The notes beneath the pieces are model-generated. The model was not told the origin of the DNA. It saw only the letters and a list, made by a program, of their open reading frames with translations, and ran no database searches. Source: Hydrogenophilales bacterium (lineage in GTDB: Bacteria; Pseudomonadota; Gammaproteobacteria; Burkholderiales; Eutrophovitaceae). Taken from it: DNA of 64,000 nucleotides. This document shows positions 26,931 through 36,326 of the stretch, piece by piece. The stretch is from assembly GCA_902627495.1 (NCBI GenBank), contig CACOJS010000008.1, forward strand, positions 19,253 to 83,252, given 5' to 3'. Both the position numbers and the translations under genes were made by a program. Every line of letters starts with the position of its first letter. The stretch's first letter is position 1.

Positions 26931-27824
26931 TCATAAAGTCATTAATTGACTTGAGAATAATCTAACAAGCACTTCGACATCTTGTGTACCAGCATAGTTT
27001 GGCCTGATAACAATTGCTATTTCTCTGTGGGGCCCTTTTTCGTTTAGGTGACTGCTAGTCAACTCAGATTCAGATTTAAGTAGCTGATTAATAGCCATTT
27101 TTGGGATAACAGTAGTACCCATTCCTCCTTTTACCAATTGAATTACAGTAGTTAAAGTTGATGCCCTAAAACTGTGTTGGGAATTATCGGATATTTTACA
27201 AGCCGACAAAACATGATCTTTTAAACAGTTACCGTCCTCCAGAAGTATTAACTCAGATGTCCTTATCTCCTTTGCCTTAATTTTACCAGTTTTAGATCTC
27301 TTATCATTAGTCTTACTAACCCAAAAAAAATCCTCCTCCCAAAATTTAAAAGCTATCATTCCCTTCAGATCATAGGGCAATGCCAGAATTGCCATATCTA
27401 AATCTCCAGTCTTCACCCTGTTAATCAAAACTTCAGTCTGAGCCTCTTCAATCTGTAGCTTTAATTTAGGGTATTCAACAGCTAGTTTAGGCAAAACCAT
27501 TGGGATAAAAAAAGGACTAATAGTTGGTATAATGCCAATTGATAGTCTGTGAGATAGAGGTTCAGACTGCAACTCAGAAATTTTTCTAATATCCTCAAGG
27601 TGAAGTTTTATTAATTGGGCTTTTTTAATAAAATCTGAACCCAGACTGGTAACTATTACTTTTCTATTATCCCTTTCAAAGACCTGAAACCCAAGCTGTT
27701 TTTCCATTTCCGTTATGGCATTGCTAAGTGTAGATGGAGACACAAAACACTCATCTGCTGCCTTTTTGAAGTGTAAGTTAGCTGCTACTTTTAAGGCATA
27801 ACCAATCTGCTTGATGCTTATCAT
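26931..27824 (-). CDS. oxyR: OxyR-like LysR-family peroxide regulator
   Basis: 297 aa. Residues 1-60 are the LysR winged helix (KQIGYALKVAANLHFKKAADECFVSPSTLSNAITEMEKQLG, in part). The effector domain contains two Cys placed like the redox pair of OxyR: DGNCLKDHVLSACKI near residues 197-210, matching the family pattern GHCLRDQ...C. It is divergent from ahpC with 118 bp between starts, as expected for a regulator of that operon. OxyR-type proteins form a disulfide on peroxide exposure and switch target promoters on. Confidence 0.88.
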   Translation of the reverse strand: MISIKQIGYALKVAANLHFKKAADECFVSPSTLSNAITEMEKQLGFQVFERDNRKVIVTSLGSDFIKKAQLIKLHLEDIRKISELQSEPLSHRLSIGIIPTISPFFIPMVLPKLAVEYPKLKLQIEEAQTEVLINRVKTGDLDMAILALPYDLKGMIAFKFWEEDFFWVSKTNDKRSKTGKIKAKEIRTSELILLEDGNCLKDHVLSACKISDNSQHSFRASTLTTVIQLVKGGMGTTVIPKMAINQLLKSESELTSSHLNEKGPHREIAIVIRPNYAGTQDVEVLVRLFSSQLMTL

Positions 27825-27942
27825 GATAATTCGATTTTCTTAATCATTAAGTTTAATTTTTCTATATTTATCAATATATAGGTTTTCTTATATCTTATAA
27901 ACGTTTTTACTCAAATAACCACATTTTTAATAAGGAATCTAA
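27825..27942. promoter_or_regulatory. Divergent oxyR / ahpC control region
   Basis: 118 bp, very AT-rich, between the two start codons. An imperfect palindrome CTATAT-N8-ATATAG lies at 27862-27881, close to the middle, and further ATAG/CTAT-like half sites flank it, as in the OxyR motif (ATAG-N7-CTAT repeats). It is a good candidate binding site. Core promoter boxes cannot be assigned surely because the whole stretch is AT-rich. Confidence 0.45.
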
Positions 27943-28506
27943 ATGGGCCTGATTAACAGAGAGATTGAACCTTTTGAAGCAGATGCTTTTCAAGACGGAG
28001 AGTTTATTACAGTAAATAGCAACGATATTAAGGGAAAATGGGCAGTTTTCTTCTTTTATCCTGCGGACTTTACATTTGTATGTCCGACTGAACTGGGAGA
28101 TGTAGCAGATCACTATGATGAATTCAAATCCTTAGGCGTTGAAATTTATGCGGTGTCAACCGACAGCCATTTCTGTCATAAGGCATGGCATGATGCATCG
28201 GATACCATTAACAAGATCAAGTACCCAATGATCAGTGACAACACGTTTGAAATTTCTCGCAGCTTTAATGTCCTCCGCGAGGGGGAAGGTAGATCGGATA
28301 GAGGAACATTTATTGTTGATCCAGACGGAATAATACAGGCAATGGAAATAACTGCTGAGGGGATTGGGAGAGACGCTAGCGATCTCATGAGAAAGGTAAA
28401 AGCAGCTCAATACGTTAGGGCCCATCCGGATGAGGTGTGCCCAGCGAAATGGCAAGAAGGAGAAGAGACCTTAGCCCCGTCCCTTGACCTAGTCGGAAAA
28501 ATATAA
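27943..28506 (+). CDS. ahpC: Alkyl hydroperoxide reductase C (2-Cys peroxiredoxin)
   Basis: 187 aa, the length of E. coli AhpC. The peroxidatic Cys47 is in FTFVCPTE, and the resolving Cys166 in DEVCPAKWQ. The catalytic Arg and the [16 protein letters not shown] stretch are conserved. AhpC reduces H2O2 and organic peroxides and is recharged by AhpF, encoded next. A terminator lies between the two genes. Confidence 0.96.
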   Translation: MGLINREIEPFEADAFQDGEFITVNSNDIKGKWAVFFFYPADFTFVCPTELGDVADHYDEFKSLGVEIYAVSTDSHFCHKAWHDASDTINKIKYPMISDNTFEISRSFNVLREGEGRSDRGTFIVDPDGIIQAMEITAEGIGRDASDLMRKVKAAQYVRAHPDEVCPAKWQEGEETLAPSLDLVGKI

Positions 28507-28512
28507 CCTTAA

Positions 28513-28544
28513 CCGACACCTCTGAATGAGGTGTCGGATTTTTT
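28513..28544 (+). terminator. Intrinsic terminator between ahpC and ahpF
   Basis: Arms CCGACACCT (28513-28521) and AGGTGTCGG (28529-28537) pair perfectly over 9 bp with a 7-nt loop, followed by ATTTTTT. It stands 7 bp after the ahpC stop and 14 bp before ahpF, so most transcripts should end after ahpC, which would give much more AhpC than AhpF. Confidence 0.9.
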
Positions 28545-28557
28545 ATAACCAGATGTC

Positions 28558-30150
28558 ATGAATAGTCCGCTTATCAACGATAACTTAATTAAGACTATAA
28601 AAAGCTATGCTAGCAACATGCAAAATAAGGTCACCCTTGTTCTACAAAAGGGTAGTCACAATAAAAGAGCAGATCTAGTTGAGTTCCTAACAGCCATCTG
28701 TTCTGCAACCACCATGATTGAATTTGAAGAAGATGACCTAGGAGTGATTGCTAGAGGTCCTTTAAGCTTCATACTCAAGTCAAATAATGAATTTACAGGG
28801 ATATCCTTTTCTGGCATTCCAGGAGGGCATGAATTTAATTCACTGATCTTGGCAATACTGCAGTGCGGAGGAGCTGACCTAAAACTCGATAAAACCATTC
28901 AGGACCTTATCTCAAAGATAGATGATGAAATAAAATTTCAGGTTTTTGTTAGTCTAAGTTGTCAAAACTGTCCAGAGGTTGTTCAGACTCTCAATAAGTT
29001 TTCAATTATTAACAAAAATATAAGTTCTGAGACAATTGATGGAGGTCTATTTCAAGAGCTTATCTCCGAAAGGGGCATTCAAGCGGTTCCTAGCGTATAC
29101 CTAAATGATGAACCTTTTCTTACTGGCCGTGTTGATGTCTCCAAAATCATTGAAAAACTGAAAGCACAATACCTCAACTTACAATCTCCTGATGTTGATT
29201 CTCTTCCTCTTCAAGATATCACGGTAATCGGAGGTGGCCCAGCCGGCATTAGTGCCGCTATCTATAGTGCCAGGAAGGGACTAAAAGTTACCCTTATAGC
29301 TGAAAAAATGGGTGGGCAAGTTGCTGAAACACTGGATATTGAGAACATGATTTCTGTCTCAAGTACGACCGGTGTAGAGCTCACCAAATCGATGCATAAT
29401 CACTTGAGTGATTATGATGTAACCGTTAAAGAGCATCAACAGGTTATTCAGATTAGCAAATCTGCCACAAAAAAAATCGAGCTGTCATCTGGCGAAATCA
29501 TTGAAAGTCGAAGTGTAATAATTGCCACGGGAGCCAATTGGAAAGAGCTAAATATTCCAGGCGAAAAAGAAAATTTGGGGAATGGAGTTGCTTATTGCCC
29601 TCACTGCGACGGACCATTTTTCAAAAATAAAGATGTTGCTGTTATTGGAGGTGGAAACTCAGGAGTGGAAGCTGCATTAGATTTATCGACTATTGTGAAT
29701 TCAATAACCATTATAGAATTTCTTCCTAAGTTAAACGCAGATCAAATCCTAGTAGATCGAGTGAAGACAAGAAAAAATATAAATATTTTATGTGGAATCG
29801 AATGCAAAGAAATCCTCTCAACGGATGGTAAGGTATCCTCAGTTTCCTATATTGAACGAGAAACCAAACAAGCTAAAACTCTTAAAATAGACGGTGTCTT
29901 TGTTCAAATAGGACTAATTCCGAATAGTCAATTTTTGAAAGGAGTTGTTGCCTTAAATGAATACGGAGAAATAATTATTGATGATAAAGGAAGAACCTCC
30001 GAAACCGGAATATTTGCTTGTGGCGATGCGACTAACGTACCTTACAAGCAAATTAGCATCTCTATGGGGGAGGGAGCCAAAGCAGCAATAACTGCTGCTG
30101 AATTCTTGCAAACACACATCGATAAGCAATCAACTTCTTTATCAATATGA
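28558..30150 (+). CDS. ahpF: Alkyl hydroperoxide reductase F (NADH-dependent AhpC reductase)
   Basis: 530 aa. The N-terminal double thioredoxin fold carries SCQNCP (Cys135/Cys138). The thioredoxin-reductase-like part has the FAD site [11 protein letters not shown] (about 224-234), the redox pair CPHC (Cys347/Cys350), the NADH site [13 protein letters not shown] (about 364) and the closing FAD motif [16 protein letters not shown]. AhpF passes electrons from NADH to AhpC. It follows ahpC after a terminator. Confidence 0.96.
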   Translation: MNSPLINDNLIKTIKSYASNMQNKVTLVLQKGSHNKRADLVEFLTAICSATTMIEFEEDDLGVIARGPLSFILKSNNEFTGISFSGIPGGHEFNSLILAILQCGGADLKLDKTIQDLISKIDDEIKFQVFVSLSCQNCPEVVQTLNKFSIINKNISSETIDGGLFQELISERGIQAVPSVYLNDEPFLTGRVDVSKIIEKLKAQYLNLQSPDVDSLPLQDITVIGGGPAGISAAIYSARKGLKVTLIAEKMGGQVAETLDIENMISVSSTTGVELTKSMHNHLSDYDVTVKEHQQVIQISKSATKKIELSSGEIIESRSVIIATGANWKELNIPGEKENLGNGVAYCPHCDGPFFKNKDVAVIGGGNSGVEAALDLSTIVNSITIIEFLPKLNADQILVDRVKTRKNINILCGIECKEILSTDGKVSSVSYIERETKQAKTLKIDGVFVQIGLIPNSQFLKGVVALNEYGEIIIDDKGRTSETGIFACGDATNVPYKQISISMGEGAKAAITAAEFLQTHIDKQSTSLSI

Positions 30151-30169
30151 CTAAGTAAAATTACAGATG

Positions 30170-30201
30170 AACAGCAAGGTTCGATACCAAACTTTGCTGT
30201 T
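30170..30201 (+). terminator. Hairpin downstream of ahpF
   Basis: Arms AACAGCAAGGTT (30170-30181) and AACTTTGCTGTT (30190-30201) pair over 12 bp with one G-U wobble and an 8-nt loop, 20 bp after ahpF. No T run follows, so it may be an mRNA 3' stabiliser or a weak/bidirectional terminator between ahpF and the convergent thiolase-like gene. Confidence 0.6.
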
Positions 30202-30233
30202 GGTCCAAATAATATCCTGTAAAGTAATAAACA

Positions 30234-31772
30234 CTAATCGGGCGTAAACAAATTTTTTCCATCACTACTTGACACTCTACCAATAATGTCAAGGTAGTCC
30301 CTATTTGTCATCTCTGCCAAAAGATTGCTGTCATTGGGGGCGTTAGCAATGAATCGACTACCATTGTTTAGACGGCCATATAAAACACCGAGAACAGGAC
30401 CGTCTCTACCATGCATTACAGTATAGGTTTCAACCTGCCCCCTGCCGACCGGAAACTCCGAAATGCGAGGCCCCTGATCAAGATCAATTTCTGATTGATA
30501 GAGATTGGGTTTTTTAGGACAAAAAGGCCTATCAGTAGGCTCGGTAGAATAAATACCTGCTGAATGTTTGGTGATGAAGTTGCCGTTAGCTGTTACTAAA
30601 CCTTTGCTACCTGGCTTAGATCGCACTCGATTCATAATCTCAGCTATTGAATGAGTAACGTAGTTGTTACCAGGACCACCAAAATAAGGTAAACCACCTG
30701 TAACGGTTAGTCCCCTCCTGTCATCCGCACTCAAACCTATTTCATTACAGGCTATTTCAACAGCTGATGGGAAACAGCTATACAGATCCAAAAAATCAAT
30801 ATCATCAATGCTACATTTAGCCATCTCAAAGGATTCCCGAGCAACTATAGAGATAGCCGGAGATGAATGAAAGTTTTTTCGATCACTCAGATACCAATGG
30901 TCAGTTGCATCGGCACAACCATGAAGATAGACCCACTTTTCATTGGGAATACCCAAAAATTTTGCATTGGCAACTGACGTTAAGACTATTGCCGCAGACT
31001 GATTGATATAGGCATTAGCATTCATAAGTTTAGTGTACGGGAACCCTATGTAAGGATTATTAACATCAACCTTTGAAATCTGTTCTGCTGTAAAAATTTT
31101 TTGCCGGTCAGCAAGTGGATTTTTGCTTGCAACATCAGAAAACCTTGAAAAGATTTTGCCCATTTCTAAGCTGTGCATCCCAATTGATCGCTTTAGGTTC
31201 CCCCTAATGCCATTCTCTATTAATGGATAAGCACATATAGCACTCGACATTCCATGGCGATCTTCCATATCGGACCAAGCTCTATTTGACACTCCCCATT
31301 GCTCAAACCTTCCGCCAAGGTCTTCGTCCCAATCAAGATGAACCCCTTGTCGTTGAGCACTTTTTTGGGTGCCAAGTGCCTCACCTCCCGCTATCATTGC
31401 AGTTCTTATCTCCCCTTTCGTTATTTTCTCAAAAATTCTATTAACACACCATTGAGGCATATTACCACCGGAATATGTGTAGACCAGCTGAGTTGCATTA
31501 TGGGCTTGAAGTCTTTTTGCAAGAGACAAAGGTGGATTACTGTATTTTCCAAATGGACAGACAAAACGCCAACTAGTATCTGAAAATGAACGAATTACTA
31601 CTACCGTATCCAGATCACTTATTAAGCGATCTCCATTCCCAGTATCAAAAGCAGCCTGCTTACCCGCCTGTGCAATAAGGTCCATTGGGGAGGATGCAGA
31701 AGAGAGATCTTCTTGCATGTCAGTTACCTGCCCACATCCAACAAGTATTGGTATTTTTGACTCATCCATCAT
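30234..31772 (-). CDS. Thiolase-like protein (SCP2/acetyl-CoA acetyltransferase-like)
   Basis: 512 aa. The N-terminal 400 residues follow the thiolase superfamily: GCGQVTD at the start, AGGEALGT near 127, NAYINQSAAIVLTS near 255, DLYSCFPSAVEIA near 330 in place of the usual active-site region, and GGLPYFGGPGNNYVTHSI near 360. A C-terminal extension of about 110 aa (from GPRISEFPVGRGQVETYTV) matches the additional domain of thiolase-like protein type 1. The catalytic Cys usual in true thiolases is not obvious, so acyl-CoA binding is likelier than a proven thiolytic activity. It is the last gene of a GST-hydrolase-thiolase operon. Confidence 0.78.
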   Translation of the reverse strand: MMDESKIPILVGCGQVTDMQEDLSSASSPMDLIAQAGKQAAFDTGNGDRLISDLDTVVVIRSFSDTSWRFVCPFGKYSNPPLSLAKRLQAHNATQLVYTYSGGNMPQWCVNRIFEKITKGEIRTAMIAGGEALGTQKSAQRQGVHLDWDEDLGGRFEQWGVSNRAWSDMEDRHGMSSAICAYPLIENGIRGNLKRSIGMHSLEMGKIFSRFSDVASKNPLADRQKIFTAEQISKVDVNNPYIGFPYTKLMNANAYINQSAAIVLTSVANAKFLGIPNEKWVYLHGCADATDHWYLSDRKNFHSSPAISIVARESFEMAKCSIDDIDFLDLYSCFPSAVEIACNEIGLSADDRRGLTVTGGLPYFGGPGNNYVTHSIAEIMNRVRSKPGSKGLVTANGNFITKHSAGIYSTEPTDRPFCPKKPNLYQSEIDLDQGPRISEFPVGRGQVETYTVMHGRDGPVLGVLYGRLNNGSRFIANAPNDSNLLAEMTNRDYLDIIGRVSSSDGKNLFTPD

Positions 31773-31834
31773 TACACCTTTATTGCAAACAATCTTATTT
31801 TAATATTCAAATCACTATTACAAAACTTTTCTAT

Positions 31835-32716
31835 TTACTGTGAATTTGTTTCAAAAAATAACTTTAATCTCTGAGCCAACAGTTGAGGACATTCTTCGGG
31901 AACAAAATGGCCACACTCATCAAACACTTGTCCCTCAACATTTACAGCAACCCTTTTAAGTGACATCTCTGGATCATTTCTCCTACCCCTACCGTCTGGG
32001 TAAGATACGCCCCCACCAATGGCCAAAATCGGCATAGGCAACTTAAAATTCTTAATAATTTCTTTGTTATTAATAATATCCTGAGGGATTGCCCTATAGT
32101 ATGCGTACCCCGCCTGCATAGCTCCAGGGAGAGTATACGCTCGGATGTACTCTGCCACATCTTTCTCTGATATTGCGTCCTCTTTATAAGCAAAAGTTCT
32201 AAAAAACCATTTCAAATAGATCTCTTCCCGACCGTAGACGAGAGCCTCAGGTAAATCCAATGTCATATGAAATTGGTGGTGCCATCGGCGCCCACCTTCT
32301 GAGAAATCTCCACCACACCCTGGAATTACAACGTCAATGATGACAAGTTTTTTAACTGATTCAGGATACGATGCTGCTAAACTGTAAGCGGTTGGCCCTC
32401 CCCAATCATGACCAACCAAGAAAAAACTTTCATATCCAAGATGTCCATTAACTAGCTTCCAGATATCATTAGCAACTGTTTGCTTATCATACCCACCAAC
32501 TGGTTTTGAACTATCTCCAAGACCTCGAAGATCAGGCGCTATGACCGTATACAACTTACTCAATTCAGGGATAATGTGACGCCACTCCCACCAGGTCTGC
32601 GGCCACCCATGCAGAAGAACGACAGGTGGTCCAGCTCCGCTAGTTACATAGTGAATAAGTACATCACCAAGATCTGCAAAATGATGCTTTACATCTAATC
32701 CAGACGAATCAATCAT
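31835..32716 (-). CDS. Epoxide-hydrolase-like alpha/beta hydrolase
   Basis: 293 aa. The oxyanion motif HGWP is at 36-39, the nucleophile elbow GHDWGG has Asp104 (as in epoxide hydrolases and haloalkane dehalogenases rather than Ser esterases), and the catalytic His is in ECGHFVPEE near residue 271. The cap region carries Tyr residues suited to epoxide opening. It overlaps the upstream GST by 4 bp; the thiolase-like gene follows after 62 bp. The operon suggests detoxification or breakdown of an electrophilic lipid or terpenoid, which is inference. Confidence 0.85.
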   Translation of the reverse strand: MIDSSGLDVKHHFADLGDVLIHYVTSGAGPPVVLLHGWPQTWWEWRHIIPELSKLYTVIAPDLRGLGDSSKPVGGYDKQTVANDIWKLVNGHLGYESFFLVGHDWGGPTAYSLAASYPESVKKLVIIDVVIPGCGGDFSEGGRRWHHQFHMTLDLPEALVYGREEIYLKWFFRTFAYKEDAISEKDVAEYIRAYTLPGAMQAGYAYYRAIPQDIINNKEIIKNFKLPMPILAIGGGVSYPDGRGRRNDPEMSLKRVAVNVEGQVFDECGHFVPEECPQLLAQRLKLFFETNSQ

Positions 32717-33345
32717 AATTTGAAACAGTTACGATCTATAATTCTAGCCTTCCAACTTAAGACGTTGGCAAATTCAGTAGATATTTCAAACCCCAATCGA
32801 TCACACCCAGCAAATAAAAAATAGCCTGTAATATCGGCGACTGAAAACTCTGAACCTGATATAAAATCATTACTGGCCAGATGTGGATCAACTCTACCCA
32901 TAAAAATATTTAGCATTTGAAAAGCCCGTTCAATAACCACTGGACTCTGCTCTATATTATTACGTGTACCTGCTAACACTTTTCCCTCAAACATTGGCAG
33001 TTTATTTCTTATTGCATGCCCCATTGGGGAAAGAGCATCTAACTCCAATCTACGATTCCACATATCAATTTTAGCTCTTTTTTCAGGAGTATCACCAAAC
33101 AACTGAGGCTCTGGATGGAGCTCCTCTAAATATCTACAAATCGATACACTTTCAGAGATGATTGAACCATTATCTAATTCAAGAAAGGGCACACAATTAA
33201 ATGGATTCATTGACTGAAATGGTTCTTTAAACTGATCACCAGCCCTAACATCCAGTTCATGGACATCGAGTTTTAGTCCTTTTTCTTTCAGAAAAGCACT
33301 GACCCTCATCCCGTTAGGGGCAAGGGAAAAATTATAAAGTTTCAT
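32713..33345 (-). CDS. Glutathione S-transferase
   Basis: 210 aa. Classical GST: N-terminal thioredoxin fold with LYNFSLAPNGMRVSAFLKEKG, the cis-Pro region NPFNCVPFLEL (Val-Pro), the glutathione-binding SESVSICRYLEE (Glu-Ser), and a helical C-terminal domain with the N-capping box FSVADITGYFLF. It is first of the three-gene operon and overlaps the hydrolase by 4 bp. An SD-like AGGAG precedes the start. Confidence 0.88.
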   Translation of the reverse strand: MKLYNFSLAPNGMRVSAFLKEKGLKLDVHELDVRAGDQFKEPFQSMNPFNCVPFLELDNGSIISESVSICRYLEELHPEPQLFGDTPEKRAKIDMWNRRLELDALSPMGHAIRNKLPMFEGKVLAGTRNNIEQSPVVIERAFQMLNIFMGRVDPHLASNDFISGSEFSVADITGYFLFAGCDRLGFEISTEFANVLSWKARIIDRNCFKL

Positions 33346-33516
33346 TTCGATACTCCTTTTTTTTTATACCAATTCTTTTGTTTAAAAACCACAGTGCTCC
33401 ACGTCGAATTACGCTGTTTAAAAAGCACTCTCTCCTCTGACAATCAAAACCAGGAGATCTATTTACCTTTTATTCCTTATGATAGCTCTAAGTGAAATTT
33501 TTCTAAGATTTACTTA

Positions 33517-33708
33517 TTAAAAATTCGAATTGAAGAATACTGAATTTAGGAAGAAAAGCAAAATAATTCCTATAAAGCTTAACCAAATAGCAAGAAAGAT
33601 TTTCATCGGGAAACTTCTACGATTATGCTTAAACAAATTTCTCAATATTAAAGAAATAATAAAAAAAAGAATACAAAAAGAAAGAACTACCAATATATTG
33701 AAAGTCAT
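33517..33708 (-). CDS. Small two-helix membrane protein
   Basis: 63 aa, family not recognised. Two hydrophobic helices (about 4-23 and 36-58) joined by a basic loop (RNLFKHNRRSFPMK), a common layout of very small inner-membrane proteins. It begins 12 bp after the YwqK-type gene on the same strand, so it is probably co-transcribed. The opposite-strand open frame here is antisense. Function unknown. Confidence 0.55.
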   Translation of the reverse strand: MTFNILVVLSFCILFFIISLILRNLFKHNRRSFPMKIFLAIWLSFIGIILLFFLNSVFFNSNF

Positions 33709-33719
33709 ATTTTTTTCGA

Positions 33720-34166
33720 TTAATAGCTTTTTATTTCTTTTCCATTTCGATAGTGCATTTTTGATCGCAACGAACCATCCTCATAATAGTCTACCCAAGG
33801 CCCTTCCCAAAGCCCTCCTTTATAAAGTCCCTTGGAATGCAACTGACCATTTTTATGAAAGCTAGACCAAATACCTTCTTTTTTCCCTTCACTATAAAAG
33901 CCTTCTAACCTAAGTTGGCCATTAGGATAATACTGCCGGTATTGCCCGTCAAAAACCCCTTCTACTAATCTAGCCTCTAAGCTGCCAGTAACCAATCCAG
34001 TATACGGAGGTCCGCCTGTGAGATCGTAAAAAAGTTGATTTTTGTACTCTAAAAGCGAGTAGTCAATCTCCTTTGATAAGGGCTGTTTAATCATTAGCCC
34101 TAGACAAGTGAGAAAAATCAAAAGTTTAAACATCATTGAATTAACTAAATAGTTATTTTTAAACAT
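33720..34166 (-). CDS. YwqK/MORN-like repeat exported protein
   Basis: 148 aa. A signal-type N-terminus (MMFKLLIFLTCLGLMI, starting at residue 11) precedes DLTGGPPYTGLVTGSLEARLVEG (in part) and tandem Y..NG.L..EG.Y..G.K.G.W repeats (about 75-140): YYPNGQLRLEGFYSEGKKEGIW, FHKNGQLHSKGLYKGG. This is the MORN-variant repeat of the YwqK family, often labelled 'antitoxin' from B. subtilis YwqK, but a toxin is not seen here. It is one of eight such loci in the window. Confidence 0.78.
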   Translation of the reverse strand: MFKNNYLVNSMMFKLLIFLTCLGLMIKQPLSKEIDYSLLEYKNQLFYDLTGGPPYTGLVTGSLEARLVEGVFDGQYRQYYPNGQLRLEGFYSEGKKEGIWSSFHKNGQLHSKGLYKGGLWEGPWVDYYEDGSLRSKMHYRNGKEIKSY

Positions 34167-34399
34167 ATACTTACTAGTTTATACTGTCTCCTACTAAAAT
34201 GCACCAAAAGATAAATAAGTAGACCCAGTTGGTTGTAAATCCATATAATACCCGATTTATTTGAACATTCACTCGACATAGGCTTCAATATTCCAGGATT
34301 TAACCCGGGCGATATTAATCATGTGGCAGGGTGACCTTGGACGCAGGGCCTTGTTTTTTTCAGTCAATGGAAAGATGCATAAACCTTGCATAGGGTTAT

Positions 34400-35005
34400 A
34401 TGGAGTACCACGACTTGCATCTAAGCACCATGAATTTTGATAATAATGAAACTGCGGGCCTCTGCTTCCCGTACAGAGCCGTAATCTTTTTATTTTTATT
34501 GGTAAGTAGTACAAGCTCGCTAGCGACCCCCCCTATAACTATAGCGGGAATAAACTTATTTATGACTGCTGAAGAAATTATTTCGACTGCAAAATCTAGG
34601 TCTTTAAATTGCTTTATAACAGAAGGCGTAGGGGCTAACTCAGGAGATAGGGGTTACTGTTGCAGCAAAAAAGGTAGATGTGACGGATTTCGTAATAAAC
34701 ACAAAGGACTGTCTTTTAGATTCAAGTCTGGAACAAAAACAATAAAAAGAATAGACATTTCCTGCCAAGTTACCAATTCATGCGGCTTGGAAATTCGCGA
34801 TATTGCTAAAATACTTGTAGATAAAGGAATTATCAACCATTTGGACTATGAGGTTGTTCCAATTATCGACGTTAATTTAGGTAGGTATAGAGGACGAGGA
34901 CCTGCCGGTGATGAGCTAATTATTAATCCAACCCAATCTTCAGTATTGGATGGCAGTATTACAATTCGAAAAAGACGCATAATATCTCGAGAAACAAATT
35001 TCTAA
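34400..35005 (+). CDS. Secreted hypothetical protein
   Basis: 201 aa with an N-terminal hydrophobic segment (YRAVIFLFLLVSSTSSLA at about 26-43) that would act as signal peptide; the ATG at residue 11 (34430) is another possible start. The mature part has a Cys-rich stretch (YCCSKKGRCDGF near 92-103) plus SCQVTNSCGLE, suggesting disulfides. The part ITIAGINLFMTAEEIISTAKSRSLNC looks like the start of small periplasmic proteins that begin with a 'helix after signal' domain. Family not named. Confidence 0.65.
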   Translation: MEYHDLHLSTMNFDNNETAGLCFPYRAVIFLFLLVSSTSSLATPPITIAGINLFMTAEEIISTAKSRSLNCFITEGVGANSGDRGYCCSKKGRCDGFRNKHKGLSFRFKSGTKTIKRIDISCQVTNSCGLEIRDIAKILVDKGIINHLDYEVVPIIDVNLGRYRGRGPAGDELIINPTQSSVLDGSITIRKRRIISRETNF

Positions 35006-35209
35006 GAGCTAGATTCGCCAAACCCAGTGATATCTTAACACATCGCAGTCATTGTTAATGTTTGATAAGGACCTTAATCAAGTACAGAAAAACCAAGTAA
35101 TGACCTTTCCAAATACTGTTAAAGCAAGGCAAAAAAAACCTATAATTATTTAAATGAAAGATTATTCGAAAACAGATAAAGGTTACAATAAGTAACTATA
35201 TTCCTCTTA

Positions 35210-36100
35210 CTAAAATTCAAGATTCATCTCTCTAGGAACATCCGATTTACCAATCATTACCATTCGCCTAGGAATAGAATACCCTGAAGGATAATCGTCA
35301 ACTGAATCCAAAACACTATCTTTCCTAAAATTAAAGGGCTTTTTAAACAAATCAATAAGTCGAAAATCACCAGTTACAATGTCCTTATTTAGGAAATTTG
35401 GATCAACGATGTGAGTTGTTGTTAAAAGATACTTATAATTAACATTAGAAATATTTATTAAGAACTTATTAATTTCTTTATTGGCAAAATGGAAAAGACA
35501 GTCTCGCACAAGCAATAAGTCACAGCTTGGCAATCTTCCTCGGCAAATATCTATCACTTCAAAATGAATTTTATCAGTAGCATACGTAGTGCTATTCTTC
35601 TCAATTACACTCTCAACAATATCGAAACCACGGTATTCGATATTTAATTTCGGAACAACTAATCTCATCCAATTAAAATCACCGCAACCTGCGTCAACAA
35701 TTTTTTTTATATTATGTCTTGGTAATGTCTCAATCAACCAATTTCGCAAGCCCTCTGTATACTCGACTTCAGACCCCTCACCGCTGCCTGATTCATTACT
35801 ACCCCAAAAATTCTTCTCATAAATCTCCTTAAAACGCTCCGCTAAAGGCTCCCGTTTCAACATTTTTCTATGAGCGACTCTATATTTTAATGTGAAAGGA
35901 ATCAGTACTATCGTTTGGATAGTTGATATAAGACCATCTCGCCTCAGCTTTGCAAGTAATCGTTCACCCCACTTATTTCGTCTTCCACCATCGGCCAAAG
36001 CATCTTGCAACATTTTAGCCGTAAAGCCAAATTCTTTGCACAATTCCTTGACTTTTTGCAGAGCATCTGCACGTTCATTTTGTATTTTTTTTTTATCCAT
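35210..36100 (-). CDS. SAM-dependent methyltransferase with H-NS-like N-terminus
   Basis: 296 aa. A class I methyltransferase fold occupies about 110-260: motif I IVDAGCGDFNW (134-144), the acidic residue of strand 2 in YRGFDIVES, and a DLLLVRDCLFHF motif IV region. Residues 5-45 (ERADALQKVKELCKEFGFTA, then MLQDALADGGRR) look like the N-terminal region of small H-NS-family nucleoid proteins. A basic segment with a hydrophobic stretch (TIQTIVLIPFTLKYRVAHRK) joins the parts. Substrate unknown. Confidence 0.75.
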   Translation of the reverse strand: MDKKKIQNERADALQKVKELCKEFGFTAKMLQDALADGGRRNKWGERLLAKLRRDGLISTIQTIVLIPFTLKYRVAHRKMLKREPLAERFKEIYEKNFWGSNESGSGEGSEVEYTEGLRNWLIETLPRHNIKKIVDAGCGDFNWMRLVVPKLNIEYRGFDIVESVIEKNSTTYATDKIHFEVIDICRGRLPSCDLLLVRDCLFHFANKEINKFLINISNVNYKYLLTTTHIVDPNFLNKDIVTGDFRLIDLFKKPFNFRKDSVLDSVDDYPSGYSIPRRMVMIGKSDVPREMNLEF

Positions 36101-36326
36101 AATGATAAATACTACAGACAGTCTCTATTACTTATTATGTGTCAAACTAATGCTTATTAATAATGGATTACTGCTCTTCCCAATTTTTATTTTTAAGCAA
36201 CTTCCAATCTCAGGACAAGTTAATTTCCTAGTTTGGACGAAACGATAACATTCCATTATTATGACTTATAATCATAAGTTAATACAAACCTTTTAAAACC
36301 ACTATTTTAAGAATATTAGTAAAAAA

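Noticed and set aside
33530..33865. 111-codon plus-strand frame rich in Lys and Ile
   Set aside because: It overlaps the YwqK-type gene and the small membrane protein on the other strand and has no signal, SD or family resemblance.
34269..34514. 81-codon minus-strand frame near 34.4 kb
   Set aside because: It is antisense to the signal-peptide region of the secreted protein at 34400 and has unusual composition without motifs.
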